64,000 bases of DNA, taken from contig JAEZZY010000057.1 in NCBI GenBank assembly GCA_023418315.1, positions 8,812 through 72,811 of the forward strand. Direction: 5' to 3'. The position numbers and the translations under genes were made by a program. Below, piece after piece: positions 7,885 to 16,163 of the stretch (positions within the stretch are counted from its first letter, which is position 1; every line of letters starts with the position of its first letter). The notes under the pieces are model-generated. The model searched no databases. It was not told where the DNA came from and saw nothing but the letters and a program-made list of their open reading frames with translations. The stretch is from Bacteroidota bacterium. Its GTDB lineage: Bacteria > Bacteroidota > Bacteroidia > Chitinophagales > Chitinophagaceae.

Positions 7885-9762
7885 ATGAACACTAATAGTG
7901 ATAAATCACTGAGCGATGTCCACGAAAGCATTGATGTAGCTGCAAAAAAATCAGTCTGGAAACGCATATTTGCTTTCTTCGGACCGGCCTATTTAGTAAG
8001 CGTGGGTTATATGGATCCCGGCAACTGGGCTACCGACCTGGCGGGTGGCAGTCAATTTGGCTATACACTCATATGGGTGTTGCTGATGAGCAATATGATG
8101 GCTTTGCTGTTGCAATCTCTCAGCGCCAGACTGGGCATTGTGCGCAGAAGAGATTTAGCCCAGTGCAACCGGGAAACCTACCCTAAAGGCGTAAATTTCA
8201 TCCTCTATATCCTTGCAGAAATCGCTATTGCCGCCTGCGATCTTGCCGAAGTTCTGGGCATGGCTATAGGCTTGAATTTGCTTTTTGATATTCCGCTGCT
8301 TTGGGGCGTACTCATCACTTTTGCCGATACCATTTTGCTGCTTTATTTACAAAAGCTGGGAATGCGAAAAATGGAAGCATTCATTATTGCGTTAGTGGCC
8401 GTCATAGGCGGATGCTTTCTGCTAGAAATATTCTATGCCAAGCCGGATTTGAACGAACTTTCCAAAGGGTTTATACCTTCCATACCGAATCATACAGCAT
8501 TGTACATAGCCATAGGAATCATAGGCGCTACGGTCATGCCGCACAATCTTTACCTACACTCCGCACTGGTGCAAACCAGAAAAATAAACCGGGATCCGGC
8601 TTCTATAAAACGTGCTATAAAATTCAATATCCTTGATAGCGCCATCGCTCTAAATGCCGCTTTTTTTGTGAATGCTTCTATCCTCATTCTTGCGGCGGCT
8701 GTGTTTTACTCTTCCGGCAATCAGCAAGTAGCTTCGCTGAAAGATGCCCATCAATTATTAGCGCCTTTATTAGGCAATGAATGGGCGGCACATTTATTCG
8801 CCATCGCCTTAATAGCGGCAGGACAAAGCTCTACCGTAACGGGTACCCTCGCCGGACAGATTGTGATGGAAGGATATCTGCGGCTGCGCATTAACCCCTG
8901 GATGCGGCGGTTGCTCACACGCTTGCTGGCTATAGTACCCGCTGTAATAGTAATCGTATGGATGGGCGAAGATATGGTGGACAGTATGCTGGTATTCAGT
9001 CAGGTTTTACTGAGCATGCAACTGGCTTTTGCCATTATACCGCTTATACATTTTGTAAGTGATAAAGCTAAAATGGGAGCGTTTACCATCAAAACAAGTA
9101 CTAAAATCCTGGCTTGGATCATAGCCGCCATCATCGTTATTCTCAATCTGAAACTGGTGTATGAAAGCGCCTTGGCAGCATTGCGCGGTACCGAATACTG
9201 GTGGGGGAAAACACTCATTGTAGCGGGCGAAGTGGGGTTATTGGTTTTGCTGGCAATTACGTTTATTTACCCGTTTATCCTTAAAAAACGCATAACCGAC
9301 ATTCACATCCATGAAGAAGTGCAGGTAACATCAGATGAAATCGCATCACCAAAGCCCTTTCAAAAAATTGCTGTAGCGCTCGACTATAGCGACACCGACA
9401 AAACCACCCTCAGCTACGCGCTGCGCTTTGCCGAACCCGCCACTACGTTTATCCTTATTCATATAGTAGAAAGCGCATCTGCAAAAATGATCGGAAACGA
9501 AACCGATGATCTGGAAAGCCGGCAGGATAAAGAAGGTTTGAAAAAATACGCCACCTTGCTACAGGAAAAAGGCTACGCCGCAGAAATTCATCTCGGCTAT
9601 AGAAACCGCTCGGTGGCCATCGCTAAAATCGTTAAAGAACGCAACGCACAATTACTCATTTTAGGAAGCCACGGACACCGCGGATGGAAAGACCTCATTC
9701 TTGGTGAAACCATCAATAAAGTAAGGCATTTGATAGATATACCAGTATTTATAGCTAAGTAA
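7885..9762 (+). CDS. mntH: Nramp-family metal ion transporter fused to a UspA domain
   Basis: The 625-aa protein has an Nramp domain of about 460 residues. DPGN (44-47) in helix 1 and MPHN (218-221) in helix 6 supply the metal-binding residues, and a GQSSTVTGTLAGQ segment follows. From about residue 490 a universal-stress-protein domain begins (PFQKIAVALDYSD) and ends with GSHGHRG and LILGE, the G-2x-G-9x-G nucleotide-binding pattern, where the next residue is Glu rather than the usual Ser/Thr. Nramp proteins import Mn2+ or Fe2+ with protons. A Usp tail suggests gating by nucleotide or stress, but that is inference. A palindrome and a -7 element lie immediately upstream. The gene ends 8 nt from the convergent toxin gene. 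Confidence 0.92.
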   Translation: MNTNSDKSLSDVHESIDVAAKKSVWKRIFAFFGPAYLVSVGYMDPGNWATDLAGGSQFGYTLIWVLLMSNMMALLLQSLSARLGIVRRRDLAQCNRETYPKGVNFILYILAEIAIAACDLAEVLGMAIGLNLLFDIPLLWGVLITFADTILLLYLQKLGMRKMEAFIIALVAVIGGCFLLEIFYAKPDLNELSKGFIPSIPNHTALYIAIGIIGATVMPHNLYLHSALVQTRKINRDPASIKRAIKFNILDSAIALNAAFFVNASILILAAAVFYSSGNQQVASLKDAHQLLAPLLGNEWAAHLFAIALIAAGQSSTVTGTLAGQIVMEGYLRLRINPWMRRLLTRLLAIVPAVIVIVWMGEDMVDSMLVFSQVLLSMQLAFAIIPLIHFVSDKAKMGAFTIKTSTKILAWIIAAIIVILNLKLVYESALAALRGTEYWWGKTLIVAGEVGLLVLLAITFIYPFILKKRITDIHIHEEVQVTSDEIASPKPFQKIAVALDYSDTDKTTLSYALRFAEPATTFILIHIVESASAKMIGNETDDLESRQDKEGLKKYATLLQEKGYAAEIHLGYRNRSVAIAKIVKERNAQLLILGSHGHRGWKDLILGETINKVRHLIDIPVFIAK

Positions 9763-9770
9763 ACAGCGCA

Positions 9771-10190
9771 TCATTTTGCCACAACATACTTTCGCAAAAA
9801 ATCTACGCTGCTCAGCACTTCTATTTCCGAAAAATGAAAATCCTTCCGGTCTTCGGTAATGATGCACGTGCAGCCGGAATGTACCGCCGAGTAATATTGC
9901 ATACCATCTTCAAAATCCGAAATTCGTTTATTAGAAGCGGCAGCCTGCGCCTCGGCTTCGCCACAGCCGGTGATGTGAATATGATTAATCAACAACGCAA
10001 TTTTCGCTTTGGCATTTTTAGCGCCGTGTTTTTTAGATGCAAAATAAAACGCTATGGCAAGGCAAACAGCCGAAGTATATAATTCAAAGGATTTGCTGCT
10101 TAAACTCACTACCCTTGCCGCACTCGAAAACAAAGGATATTCCTGGTTGAGCACCGTTACCAGAATATTGGCATCCAGATAAACCTTCAC
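9771..10190 (-). CDS. PIN-domain toxin (VapC-like)
   Basis: This 139-aa protein has the PIN fold pattern: YLDANIL with Asp6, FEDGMQ with Asp92/Asp95 and ITEDRKDF with Asp114/Asp117. PIN toxins are metal-dependent RNases. The acidic residue usually found in the second helix is not evident in TSAVCLAIAFYF, so the acid set may be reduced. The start is GTG at 10190, overlapping the antitoxin stop by 4 nt (GTGA), which indicates translational coupling. The antitoxin lies directly upstream, the standard toxin-antitoxin order. Some such pairs are inactive, and the sequence cannot settle that. Confidence 0.85.
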   Translation of the reverse strand: MKVYLDANILVTVLNQEYPLFSSAARVVSLSSKSFELYTSAVCLAIAFYFASKKHGAKNAKAKIALLINHIHITGCGEAEAQAAASNKRISDFEDGMQYYSAVHSGCTCIITEDRKDFHFSEIEVLSSVDFLRKYVVAK

Positions 10191-10444
10191 TTTTTGGAGC
10201 TATAGTATTCGTCTTTTAATGATTTTCTGCCCCGCTTTGGGGAAACGTATTCGGCATCCCCTTCGGATACCATAGATACCCACTCGGCTATAGGAAGCTC
10301 TTCAATGCTATCGTAGCTTTGGGTGGTGGCTTTGCGAAGCATGATCTCTACCAAGCGGCTCAGGCTTATGCCTTGCTTATCGGCAAATTTCTTAGCACGT
10401 TCTATAACGGCGGCATCAAAACTAAGAGTGAGCTTGGCATCCAT
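10187..10444 (-). CDS. DUF6364-type antitoxin (ribbon-helix-helix)
   Basis: The 85-aa protein opens MDAKLTLSFDAAVIERAKKFADKQGISLSRLVE, a strand-helix-helix pattern typical of ribbon-helix-helix DNA-binding antitoxins of the DUF6364 group. A charged C-terminal tail (about residues 50-85) would wrap the toxin. It precedes and overlaps the PIN gene by 4 nt. An inverted repeat overlapping its promoter (10459-10488) is a likely target for autorepression by the pair. Confidence 0.82.
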   Translation of the reverse strand: MDAKLTLSFDAAVIERAKKFADKQGISLSRLVEIMLRKATTQSYDSIEELPIAEWVSMVSEGDAEYVSPKRGRKSLKDEYYSSKK

Positions 10445-10458
10445 GGGTTTTTTATTTT

Positions 10459-10488
10459 ACACGTCAAAAATACAATTTTTATACGTGT
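10459..10488 (-). promoter_or_regulatory. Inverted repeat over the toxin-antitoxin promoter
   Basis: Arms ACACGT (10459-10464) and ACGTGT (10483-10488) enclose a second inverted AT block (AAAAAT/ATTTTT). The minus-strand -7 element TATTTTTG (10465-10472) lies inside the repeat, 20 nt before ATG 10444. Binding by the antitoxin would block transcription. Confidence 0.6.
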
Positions 10489-10493
10489 TTTTA

Positions 10494-11258
10494 TCACTCA
10501 AAGAAAAATTCTTCGGATTTTCTTTTGAAAATAGGAATATACCAGCCACCTTTCACACCGAATAATATATCCATCCGTTTTTCATTGCCTGGTTTTTGCA
10601 CATCAAACAGATACTCCCTTCTTCCCTGCGTAAACCCCACCATCGCATCCAATCCGATATGAAAATTGATAAGCCCATTGTTGGCAAGATAAATATAGCC
10701 GATATAAGGCTCTACAAATACGCCGTTAGTAAGGCGGTCATACCCCTTCCTATAATCACCTGAAACCTGCGGCAATTGCCCATCTTCATTCGTAATAAGA
10801 ATTTTATGCTGCATGAAGCCCACCGTAGCCGTTGCTATAATTCCGTTATCGCTGTTTTGCTTAGCAATATTGAAAATCTTTCCTACCTGCAAACCGATTG
10901 CATAGCCACGTTGAAAAACATTCGGATGCGTACGAAACCCGCTCACGGAAATCATCCCCTCATTGGTATTGACATTCGCCATTAACGAATCTTCTTTTAT
11001 TTTATCTCCGAAAATAAAATCGGCTTTAGCGCCTATAATCCAATTGCTTTTGGTTTTGTATTGCAAAGAAGGACCTAAGCGATAGCTCAAACCGAAACGA
11101 TTTGCCATATCGGCAAGCGGAATATCAAAATTCCCATTTACGCCTATCATGATCCCTTTGCGCGGTTCTTTTTTAGCAGTGCCAAACAAATCATCCTGCG
11201 CAAAAGAAGAAACGGGAAATAGCCCTAAAAAGGAAAGAAAAAAGATTATTTTTTTCAT
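10494..11258 (-). CDS. Secreted outer-membrane beta-barrel-like protein
   Basis: From ATG 11258 the 254-aa protein has a signal peptide (MKKIIFFLSFLGLFPVSSFAQ, cleavage after AQ). The remainder alternates amphipathic strands with turn residues: IGVNGNFDIPLA, YRLGPSLQY, WIIGAKADFIFG and a final GGWYIPIFKRK strand. This pattern fits a small outer-membrane beta-barrel of the porin-like OMP group. The open frame extends upstream to 11462, but only the 11258 start yields a signal peptide. Function is unknown. It is transcribed away from the divergent aminotransferase gene. Confidence 0.78.
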   Translation of the reverse strand: MKKIIFFLSFLGLFPVSSFAQDDLFGTAKKEPRKGIMIGVNGNFDIPLADMANRFGLSYRLGPSLQYKTKSNWIIGAKADFIFGDKIKEDSLMANVNTNEGMISVSGFRTHPNVFQRGYAIGLQVGKIFNIAKQNSDNGIIATATVGFMQHKILITNEDGQLPQVSGDYRKGYDRLTNGVFVEPYIGYIYLANNGLINFHIGLDAMVGFTQGRREYLFDVQKPGNEKRMDILFGVKGGWYIPIFKRKSEEFFFE

Positions 11259-11335
11259 GAAAAAATCAAAAAAATTACGGCGTGAAGTTAGGCAATAATC
11301 GCTTTGCTCCAACGTTTCCCCCCATAAGATATTGC

Positions 11336-11366
11336 TTTGCGAAATGCCTTGTAAAGCGTAGGTTTG
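11336..11366 (+). promoter_or_regulatory. Promoter of the aminotransferase-rfbC operon
   Basis: TTTG (11336-11339), a 19-nt spacer and TAGGTTTG (11359-11366) match the complete Bacteroidota consensus. The ATG follows at 11385. Confidence 0.75.
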
Positions 11367-11384
11367 CTGCCTTAAAAATGCAAT

Positions 11385-12527
11385 ATGTACAAGATACAAA
11401 TGGTGGATTTGAAACGTCAGTACGAAAAAATAAAGACGGAAGTAGATACCGCCATGCAGCAAGTAATAGATACCACTGCGTTCATCAATGGACCGGAAGT
11501 ACAGGAGTTTTCTAAAGAACTGGCAGATTATTTAGGGGTGAAACATGTCATCCCTTGTGCCAACGGAACCGATGCCTTGCAAATAGCACTGATGGCTCTC
11601 GGGCTGCAACCCGGTGATGAAGTCATTACTCCGTCTTTTACCTATATAGCCACTGTGGAAGTGGTAGCATTGCTCCGCCTCAAACCGGTATTTGTAGATG
11701 TGGATACCGATACTTATACTATCAATTTAGACAGCCTGAAAAAAGCCATCACGCCTAAAACTAAAGCCATTATCCCCGTGCATCTCTACGGACAATGCGC
11801 GCAAATGGAAGAGATACTCGCTATAGCACAAGAGCATAATATTCCCGTGATAGAAGATAATGCACAAGCCATTGGCGGCGACTACACATTTTCCGACGGA
11901 AGAAAACTGAAAACCGGCGCAATGGGCACGATAGGTTGCACATCCTTTTTCCCTTCCAAAAACTTAGGCTGCTATGGCGATGGCGGTGCTATGTTTACGA
12001 ATGATGATGCTTTGGCGGAGAAGATGAAAATGATTGCCAACCATGGGCAGAAAATAAGATATTACCATGAAATGGTCGGTTGCAACAGCCGCTTAGATAG
12101 CTTACAAGCCGCTGTCCTGCGCATAAAGCTTCGTAAGCTGGATGAATATTGCCATGCCCGTTCCAAAGTAGCCGACCATTATGACAATGCCTTTAAAAAC
12201 CACCCGAATATTCAAACCCCATACCGCGCGCCCTACAACAAACATGTTTTTCACCAATACACTTTGCAACTCAAAAACGTAAACCGTGATGCAGTATCTG
12301 CGGCTATGGCAGAGCGAAATATTCCTACAATGATTTATTATCCCGTTCCCTGCCACAAACAAAATATGTTTAAAGAAACAGGCAGCAGCAATTTTCAACT
12401 GCCTCATACCGATTTTTTGAACACTTGTGTTATTTCCTTGCCTATACACACCGAGTTTACCGAAGATGAACTGAACTATATCTCCACTAATTTTATTGAA
12501 GTCGTAAACCAACTCAGCAACCACTAA
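11385..12527 (+). CDS. DegT/DnrJ/EryC1/StrS-family sugar aminotransferase
   Basis: The 380-aa PLP enzyme shows family landmarks: ANGTDALQIAL (59-69), VIEDNAQAIGG (155-165) and the PLP-binding Lys192 in FFPSKNLGCYGDGGA. This family transaminates keto-sugar nucleotides for lipopolysaccharide, capsule or glycan synthesis. The start MYKIQMVDLKRQY is the usual N-terminus. Its stop codon is directly followed by the ATG of rfbC (no gap), so the two are co-translated, which points to a nucleotide-sugar route. The exact sugar cannot be told. Confidence 0.92.
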   Translation: MYKIQMVDLKRQYEKIKTEVDTAMQQVIDTTAFINGPEVQEFSKELADYLGVKHVIPCANGTDALQIALMALGLQPGDEVITPSFTYIATVEVVALLRLKPVFVDVDTDTYTINLDSLKKAITPKTKAIIPVHLYGQCAQMEEILAIAQEHNIPVIEDNAQAIGGDYTFSDGRKLKTGAMGTIGCTSFFPSKNLGCYGDGGAMFTNDDALAEKMKMIANHGQKIRYYHEMVGCNSRLDSLQAAVLRIKLRKLDEYCHARSKVADHYDNAFKNHPNIQTPYRAPYNKHVFHQYTLQLKNVNRDAVSAAMAERNIPTMIYYPVPCHKQNMFKETGSSNFQLPHTDFLNTCVISLPIHTEFTEDELNYISTNFIEVVNQLSNH

Positions 12528-13079
12528 ATGAACATTCTCCAAACACCTCTCCAAGGTTTACTCATCATAGAACCGCGCGTCTTCAACGATGATCGTGGCT
12601 ATTTCTTTGAAAGCTATAATGCACAAGCATTTGAGAAGGCTACCGGTTTTAAAAACACCTTTATTCAAGACAATCAGGCGCGTTCTTCCAAAAATGTGCT
12701 GCGCGGATTACATTATCAAAATGCGCCCAATGCACAGACCAAATTAGTACGCGTGCTGGAAGGCGCCATCTGGGATGTGGTGGTGGACATCCGCAAAGAA
12801 AGCCCTACATTCGGACGATGGTACGGTGTGGAGCTTTCAGCAGAAAACAAACGCCAGTTCCTCGTTCCGCGCGGCTTTGCACACGGCTACTCCGTGCTGA
12901 CCGATACCGCCGAAGTCTTTTACAAATGCGATAATTTTTACAGCAAAGCAGATGAAGGCGGCGTATTCTACAACGATCCTTCCCTAAATATAGACTGGAA
13001 AATAGACTTGAAAGACGCGATTATTTCCGAAAAAGATATGGTGCAGCCATTGTTGAAAGATGCCGTTTATCAGTTCTAA
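12528..13079 (+). CDS. rfbC: dTDP-4-dehydrorhamnose 3,5-epimerase family protein
   Basis: This 183-aa cupin has the RmlC signature: FESYNAQAF, VLRGLHYQ with catalytic His62, Lys72, VVVDIRKESPTFGRW, PRGFAHGYSVL and Tyr132. RmlC epimerises dTDP-4-keto-6-deoxyglucose at C3 and C5 on the way to dTDP-rhamnose. No rmlA, rmlB or rmlD lies in this window, so the rest of the route is elsewhere. Because it is paired with a sugar aminotransferase it may instead serve a dTDP-amino sugar. It starts immediately after the preceding stop codon. Confidence 0.92.
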   Translation: MNILQTPLQGLLIIEPRVFNDDRGYFFESYNAQAFEKATGFKNTFIQDNQARSSKNVLRGLHYQNAPNAQTKLVRVLEGAIWDVVVDIRKESPTFGRWYGVELSAENKRQFLVPRGFAHGYSVLTDTAEVFYKCDNFYSKADEGGVFYNDPSLNIDWKIDLKDAIISEKDMVQPLLKDAVYQF

Positions 13080-13102
13080 TGCGATTTTTTGGGTACCCGG
13101 CA

Positions 13103-13141
13103 GCAGTGTTGCTATGAAGCATCCGTTGCGTCGCACACTGC
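13103..13141. other. Hairpin-forming intergenic element after rfbC
   Basis: GCAGTGT (13103-13109) and ACACTGC (13135-13141) form a 7-bp stem around a GC-rich loop containing further GC pairs. No T tract follows, so it is not a canonical terminator. It could be an mRNA 3' stabiliser or a degenerate repeat. Confidence 0.4.
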
Positions 13142-13191
13142 ATCTATATTTCTCTATTCAGCTTTTCTCCGCGCGAGTATAACGTACCTTT

Positions 13192-13199
13192 TACCTTTG
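13192..13199 (+). promoter_or_regulatory. -7 element TACCTTTG for the EamA transporter gene
   Basis: A perfect TAnnTTTG match lies 43 nt before ATG 13243. No clear TTTG is seen at -33. Confidence 0.55.
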
Positions 13200-13242
13200 G
13201 ATAAAATTCGGTACATGCACCTTTTTATCTGAACCATAATCC

Positions 13243-14139
13243 ATGAAAAAAGCACTTCTACAAATGAACCTTGCCGTCCTGCTTTGGGGCTTTACAGGAG
13301 TGCTGGGTCGTGCCATTACGTTGGATGCTCCTGCGCTGGTATGGTATCGTATGATGCTAACGGCACTCATCATGGCGGTTATTCTGTTTTATAGGAAGCA
13401 ATGGATTGGCATAGAACGAAAAGACCTTGTACAACTGATTTTTATAGGCTGCTTGATGGCAGTACACTGGGTGGCTTTTTACGGCAGTATTAAATTAGCC
13501 AATGCTTCCATTGCGCTCGTTTGCCTTTCCACCGCAAGTATTTTTACTACACTTACCGATTCTTTACTGCATAAAAGGAGACCGGATAAAGGAGAACTTT
13601 TTATTGGCGCTTTAGCCTTGTTCGGGGTCTTTGTGATGTATCTGATCCCCGAATTGCAACAACATAAGACAGAAAGCCTATTGCCCAATAGGAATCTGGG
13701 CATTATCAGCGGAGTCATCGCCGCTATACTGAGCGCGGTTTTTACGGTTTTGAACAAACGGGTAGCCCATAAATACCCCGCCCGCACTATGGTGTTTTAT
13801 GAAATGGGAACAGGATGGCTGTTGATTAGCTTATTGCTTCCATTACAATTGTATTATCAGCCGGAAACACGCTTGCTGCCCAACGTTTGGGACTGGGTAT
13901 GGCTTCTTGTCTTGAGCCTTTGTTGTACGGTTTGGGCGCAGTCGCTCGCGCTTACTGCATTGAAAAAAATCAGCTCCTTCACCGCCACGCTTAGCGTAAA
14001 TTTAGAGCCTATATACGGCATTGCCTTAGCCTTTTTCTTTTTTCAAGAAAACCAGGAACTAAACTGGAGCTTTTATGCGGGCTTAGGCATTATCCTTTTA
14101 TCGGTGCTGTTGCAAATGCGGAAAATTTTGAAGCGATAA
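13243..14139 (+). CDS. EamA-family (DMT superfamily) transporter
   Basis: This 298-aa protein has about ten membrane helices arranged as two EamA repeats: residues about 3-140 (MNLAVLLWGFTGVLGRAI; VHWVAFYGSIKLANASIA) and about 155-295 (GVIAAILSAVFTVLNKR; the LEPIYGIALAFFFFQE motif). EamA proteins export metabolites or amino acids, but substrates cannot be predicted from sequence. It sits alone between rfbC and atpG with its own -7 element. Confidence 0.88.
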   Translation: MKKALLQMNLAVLLWGFTGVLGRAITLDAPALVWYRMMLTALIMAVILFYRKQWIGIERKDLVQLIFIGCLMAVHWVAFYGSIKLANASIALVCLSTASIFTTLTDSLLHKRRPDKGELFIGALALFGVFVMYLIPELQQHKTESLLPNRNLGIISGVIAAILSAVFTVLNKRVAHKYPARTMVFYEMGTGWLLISLLLPLQLYYQPETRLLPNVWDWVWLLVLSLCCTVWAQSLALTALKKISSFTATLSVNLEPIYGIALAFFFFQENQELNWSFYAGLGIILLSVLLQMRKILKR

Positions 14140-14193
14140 AGGGAAGAAGCTGCTGCGCTGCCCGTTCTTAGGCGGAAATTGAGGCTGCGGAAA

Positions 14194-14225
14194 TTTGGAA
14201 CTTCTTCCATGTAGTTTTACCTTTG
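14194..14225 (+). promoter_or_regulatory. Promoter of atpG
   Basis: TTTG (14194-14197), a 20-nt spacer and TACCTTTG (14218-14225) form a complete consensus promoter, 37 nt before ATG 14263. It shows that atpG here has its own transcription start. Confidence 0.72.
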
Positions 14226-14262
14226 CACCGATTTTTGCATCCAAAGCAAAATAGTATAATAT

Positions 14263-15144
14263 ATGTCCGGACAGTTAAAAGAAGTACGCAACCGCATTCA
14301 GTCGGTAACCTCTACCCAGCAAATCACCAAAGCAATGAAGATGGTGAGTGCCGCCAAATTGCGTCGTGCGCAGGATGCTATTTTGCAAATGCGCCCCTAT
14401 GCGGAGAAGCTACAAGAAATGCTCAGCAACATTGTGAGCGCCGCCTCCGGAGATATGGAGCTGCACTTGGCTGATGAACGTCCTGCAGAAAAAATACTGC
14501 TTATCCCTATTACCAGCGACCGTGGATTAGCCGGCGCTTACAATACGAACGTCATAAAAATGACTCGCGAAATCATCCGCGAAAAATACAGCAGCCAGCA
14601 CGCCAAAGGCAATGTAACCATCCTGCCGCTCGGTAAAAAAGGTTATGAATATTTCCTACGCTATGGCTATAAAGTGGTGGATAATTTTTGGACTGTCTTT
14701 ACCGATCTCAGTTTCGACAATATCCGCAAAGCAGCGATTTTTGCACAAGAAGGTTTTTTAAATAAAGAGTATGACCGCGTGGAGCTGGTATATAGTCAAT
14801 TCAAAAACGCAGCTACCCAGATTTTTGTTTCCGAGCCTTACCTGCCTATTCCTAAAGTGAGCGGCGCCGAGGATAAAAAAGCAGCCGACTTCATCTTTGA
14901 ACCCAATAAAGAAACGCTCATCAACGAGCTGATGCCTAAGATCCTCAGCACACAAGTTTATAAAGCCGTGCTGGATGCCAACGCCTCCGAACATGGTGCC
15001 CGCATGACGGCTATGGATAAGGCAAGCGAAAATGCAAACGAATTGTTACGCAATTTGAAAATCAGCTACAACCGCGCTCGTCAGGCTGCCATCACTACCG
15101 AGCTTACGGAAATCGTGAGCGGTGCGGCAGCCTTGCAAGGATAA
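14263..15144 (+). CDS. atpG: F1Fo ATP synthase gamma subunit
   Basis: This 293-aa protein matches F1 gamma. The N-terminal helix has SGQLKEVRNRIQSVTSTQQITKAMKMVSAAKLRRAQ, the centre has SDRGLAGAYN, and the C-terminal helix ends ELLRNLKISYNRARQAAITTELTEIVSGAAAL. Gamma is the rotor shaft inside the alpha3beta3 head. It is the only ATP-synthase gene in the window, with its own full promoter and terminator, so it is detached from atpA and the other subunit genes that often flank it. Confidence 0.96.
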   Translation: MSGQLKEVRNRIQSVTSTQQITKAMKMVSAAKLRRAQDAILQMRPYAEKLQEMLSNIVSAASGDMELHLADERPAEKILLIPITSDRGLAGAYNTNVIKMTREIIREKYSSQHAKGNVTILPLGKKGYEYFLRYGYKVVDNFWTVFTDLSFDNIRKAAIFAQEGFLNKEYDRVELVYSQFKNAATQIFVSEPYLPIPKVSGAEDKKAADFIFEPNKETLINELMPKILSTQVYKAVLDANASEHGARMTAMDKASENANELLRNLKISYNRARQAAITTELTEIVSGAAALQG

Positions 15145-15169
15145 AATTTTCAGTAACTATTTTTTTCAG

Positions 15170-15203
15170 AAAGAGGTTGCCTATAAAGCAATCTCTTTTT
15201 TTA
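15170..15203 (+). terminator. Terminator of atpG
   Basis: An 11-bp stem (15170-15180 with 15188-15198, AAAGAG.. / ..CTCTTT, one G-T pair) is followed by a T run to 15202, starting 26 nt after the stop codon. Confidence 0.82.
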
Positions 15204-15386
15204 TATCCCTACTCCTGCCCGAAAAAAACCCTCAGCGTGGAGGAACCACAAACGGTCATAGCAGGATATGGAAAAGACGGAACGTGCCGATGGTAAAAAC
15301 AACACGGAAACACACCTAAAAAATACGGGTTTCTGGGTATTGGATTTCCGGTTCATCTATGTTTTTTTTGTAAAAAATATCTTATT

Positions 15387-15989
15387 ATGAAACTATTACA
15401 CACTTTATCGCTCACCGTAGCGGCTTGTTTTATGATGAATACCGCAGATGCTGCCAAAGTAAAATTGAAAAGCGGCAGTCTGGACGCGTTGAAAGGCGTT
15501 AAAGAAATGAACGTCAAATATGACTACAGCAATATGACGGTTACCACCAAAAACAAACCCGAAGCGGAGTATATCGAAGATAAAAAAGCCGATTACAACA
15601 AGAAAGAAGCAGGCAAAGGAGATAAATGGGCGGAAAGCTGGGAAGCCGACCGCGACAAGCGCTATAAAGTGCAGTTCAAAGAAGAATTTGACAAACAATC
15701 CGGCATCACGCTGAAAGAAAATTCGGATGCAAAATATACGATTATCTTCCATACTACCCACACCGAAACTGGTTATAATATAGGAGTATCCCGCCGTAAT
15801 GCCTATATAGACGGGGAAGCCAAGATTGTGGAAACCGCCAATCCCGATAATGTCATTGCTGTAATCACCGTGCAAGATGCACAAGGCGGCACTTTTGGCG
15901 GCTATGATTTTGACAGCGGCACCCGCCTCCAAGAATCTTATGCCGTGGCAGGAAAAACCATCGGTAAATTCATCAAGAAAAAATTATAG
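15387..15989 (+). CDS. Secreted protein of unknown function
   Basis: The 200-aa protein has a signal peptide (MKLLHTLSLTVAACFMMNTADA). The mature part has a short beta region with NVKYDYSNMTV, a charged Lys/Asp/Glu-rich stretch (about residues 58-95), and a C-terminal half with YTIIFHTTHTETGY, FGGYDFDSG and a RLQESYAVAGKTIGKFIKKKL end. I recall Bacteroidota secreted proteins with this ESYAxAGK ending but know no function. It is monocistronic, with a hairpin terminator after it. Confidence 0.75.
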   Translation: MKLLHTLSLTVAACFMMNTADAAKVKLKSGSLDALKGVKEMNVKYDYSNMTVTTKNKPEAEYIEDKKADYNKKEAGKGDKWAESWEADRDKRYKVQFKEEFDKQSGITLKENSDAKYTIIFHTTHTETGYNIGVSRRNAYIDGEAKIVETANPDNVIAVITVQDAQGGTFGGYDFDSGTRLQESYAVAGKTIGKFIKKKL

Positions 15990-16012
15990 GCTTTTTTTAA
16001 AACGATAACTGC

Positions 16013-16049
16013 AACCTGTCAGGCTTCCCCCAACCTGTCAGGTTTTTTT
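16013..16049 (+). terminator. Terminator built from two AACCTGTCAGG copies
   Basis: AACCTGTCAGG (16013-16023) pairs with CCTGTCAGGTT (16034-16044) with one central T-T mismatch, followed by seven T residues. The same word recurs in the stem-loops at 27030-27059 and 31827-31855. Confidence 0.75.
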
Positions 16050-16163
16050 ATGTGCGAAACAGCCGGCGGTTTTGGCTCTGCAGGGCAAGTTCTTCCTATA
16101 ACCGTTTTTTATTTTAAAATTTTCGATTTCCGCCTGTTGAATTAAACCCTATATTCGCTTTGC

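Noticed and set aside
11259..11462. 68-residue N-terminal extension of the beta-barrel-like protein
   Set aside because: The signal peptide begins at Met 11258. The extension would bury it and overlaps the divergent promoter.
13081..13242. Riboswitch or tRNA in the gap after rfbC
   Set aside because: Only a GGGTACCC palindrome and one hairpin are visible, with no cloverleaf or known riboswitch core.
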